Source of the DNA: JAYZAP01 sp964645285
Lineage (GTDB): Bacteria; Pseudomonadota; Alphaproteobacteria; JAAXGF01
Reading direction: 5' to 3'
Length of the DNA: 14,662 bases
NCBI GenBank assembly: GCA_964645285.1
Contig: CAZYDR010000092.1
Coordinates: 1-14,662 of the forward strand
Shown in pieces: positions 13,615 through 14,662 of the stretch (position 1 is the first letter of the stretch; the number at the start of each line of letters is the position of its first letter). Under the pieces are notes generated by a model. The model was not told the DNA's origin, ran no database searches, and saw only the letters and a program-made list of their open reading frames with translations. A program made the position numbers and the translations under genes.

Positions 13615-14662
13615 CTACTCCCTGGTCTTGAGCACGGCGACAAGATCGAGTTGGTCGATACGACGCCGCACGATCACGCTCGACAGGAATGTTGCAACCA
13701 CCACCACGGCCACTGAAAACCCGTAGGTCGAGCGCTCAATGTACAGGGGAATACGGTATAGCTCGGTATCGAACGTCGCCGTCAGCGAAATCGCCAGCCC
13801 GTAGCCCGCCAGACAGCCAAGCGGCAACGCGACAAACACAAGGGCGGCGAGTTCGCCAAGAAGGACATAGGACGTCTCAAAACGGGTAAATCCCAACACC
13901 CTCATGCTGGCCAGCTCCCGGCCCCGCTCGGAGAGCGAAATTCGAGCGCTGTTGTAGACCACGCCGACAGCGAGCAAGGACGCAAACAGGGCATAGAACG
14001 TGATCATGTAATTGATCAGCTCGGCCAGAGTGGCGCGGAACGAGTCGACGGCGGCGGTGCGCAATGACACCCCCGCCACCTTGGGCAAGGCCTTGAGTTC
14101 ACCGTACAGCGCCGCCGCCGCATGGTCATCGACCAGCAGGTGGGCGCCGGAAATGGTCGGGCCTTCCAGCATCATGCGGTTGAGAGCGGTCATATTCATG
14201 TAGGCCGGCGTTCCCAGGTAGACCTCAACCACGGCGGCGACCCGAATGTCGCGCACCGGCCGCCGACCCTCCATGACCTCGACCGTGACCACATCGCCCG
14301 GCACGACGCCGAGCAATTCCGCCAGCTTGGTCGACAACACCAGCCCGTCAGGCGGCATGGCCACCACCTGATTGTCGACGTCGTAAATCAGATTGAGTCG
14401 AGCGTCCGAGGCGATGCCGACGATAGCCTCGCGGCGCTCACGATGGCCGAACCGCAATCGCGCGGGTACCGCGCGAAATGCTTCGGCCGCGATGACCCCC
14501 GGAAGATGTTCGATTTTGTGCAGCGTGCCCCGGGATTGGGGCTCGATCAACGTGACCGTCACGTCCTGATGCTGGGCCCGGAAGAAATTGACGTCGAGCA
14601 TATGCTCGATGGCGTCGAGCCAATAGAGCGAGCTGAGCAGCAGGGCCACCGCCATGGCGGCC
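13615..14662 (-). CDS. FtsX-family ABC transporter permease, 5' end outside window
   Basis: The frame is open to the window edge, so only the C-terminal part (~348 residues) is visible; related proteins have ~390 (one FtsX domain) or ~780 (two domains). Numbering from the codon at 14655, residues 1-13 form a membrane segment followed by a periplasmic MacB-core-like domain (about 20-205). Then come helices at ~213-235, 263-289 and 311-330. Between the first two lies ARISLSERGRELASMRVLGF (237-256), the cytoplasmic coupling loop typical of FtsX permeases. The short run before the first membrane segment suggests that the visible portion is the second half of a two-domain permease. The ATPase is not in the window and is expected beyond the right edge. 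Six bases separate it from the adaptor. Confidence 0.87.
   Translation of the reverse strand, partial: AAMAVALLLSSLYWLDAIEHMLDVNFFRAQHQDVTVTLIEPQSRGTLHKIEHLPGVIAAEAFRAVPARLRFGHRERREAIVGIASDARLNLIYDVDNQVVAMPPDGLVLSTKLAELLGVVPGDVVTVEVMEGRRPVRDIRVAAVVEVYLGTPAYMNMTALNRMMLEGPTISGAHLLVDDHAAAALYGELKALPKVAGVSLRTAAVDSFRATLAELINYMITFYALFASLLAVGVVYNSARISLSERGRELASMRVLGFTRFETSYVLLGELAALVFVALPLGCLAGYGLAISLTATFDTELYRIPLYIERSTYGFSVAVVVVATFLSSVIVRRRIDQLDLVAVLKTRE

Noticed and set aside
1..14662. CRISPR array, tRNA, rRNA, prophage or defence system
   Set aside because: No regularly spaced direct repeats, no tRNA-like cloverleaf noticed, and none of the proteins resembles a phage, toxin-antitoxin or defence family.

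Overview
The window looks like chromosomal DNA from a high-GC (by eye above 60% in the genes) alphaproteobacterium, possibly of the Rhodospirillales type. The signs are the codon bias, a porphobilinogen synthase that lacks the zinc-site cysteines, and Usp proteins with a C-terminus ending GSVSHKVNQLA...TVK. There are no rRNA genes, tRNAs, CRISPR arrays, phage genes or transposases. This assignment is inference.

Layout. Bases 1-241 are AT-rich with small dyads and lead into a GNAT acetyltransferase fragment (242-604, +). A tight minus-strand operon runs from 4041 down to 601: 3-hydroxyisobutyryl-CoA hydrolase, 3-hydroxyisobutyrate dehydrogenase (mmsB), and two tandem paralogous short-chain dehydrogenases. 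A small secreted acidic protein (4201-4506, +) follows, then a hairpin terminator and a frameshifted SpoIIAA/STAS-like gene (4611-4995, -). An isobutyryl-CoA-dehydrogenase-like acyl-CoA dehydrogenase (5182-6321, -) supplies the earlier step of the same valine pathway. A structured divergent region precedes a plus-strand run: hemB, a PiT phosphate transporter overlapping it by 4 bp, and two usp genes, one frameshifted and one lacking part of its nucleotide loop. A PLP ornithine/lysine-type decarboxylase (-) and a class I methyltransferase (+) diverge from a short promoter region. An AT-rich inverted repeat of the GGGTCAGACCC type follows. The window ends with a minus-strand export module: a periplasmic adaptor and the C-terminal part of an FtsX-type ABC permease cut by the window edge.

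How the genes fit together. Acyl-CoA dehydrogenase, HIB-CoA hydrolase and HIB dehydrogenase are three enzymes of valine degradation (isobutyryl-CoA to methylmalonate semialdehyde). The enoyl-CoA hydratase and mmsA are not in the window. The two SDRs are physically embedded in this operon and their substrates are unknown.

The most notable result is a pattern of lesions. Four small accessory genes (GNAT, SpoIIAA-like, usp1, usp2) are each truncated, frameshifted or internally shortened, while all the long metabolic and transport genes are open. Two of the four are frameshifts that conceal the true N-terminal part of the gene. I did not find a convincing new multi-gene system. The best leads are the frameshifted SpoIIAA-like gene, the Usp pair, the tandem SDRs inside a valine operon, the bipolar secreted protein and the palindromic repeat.
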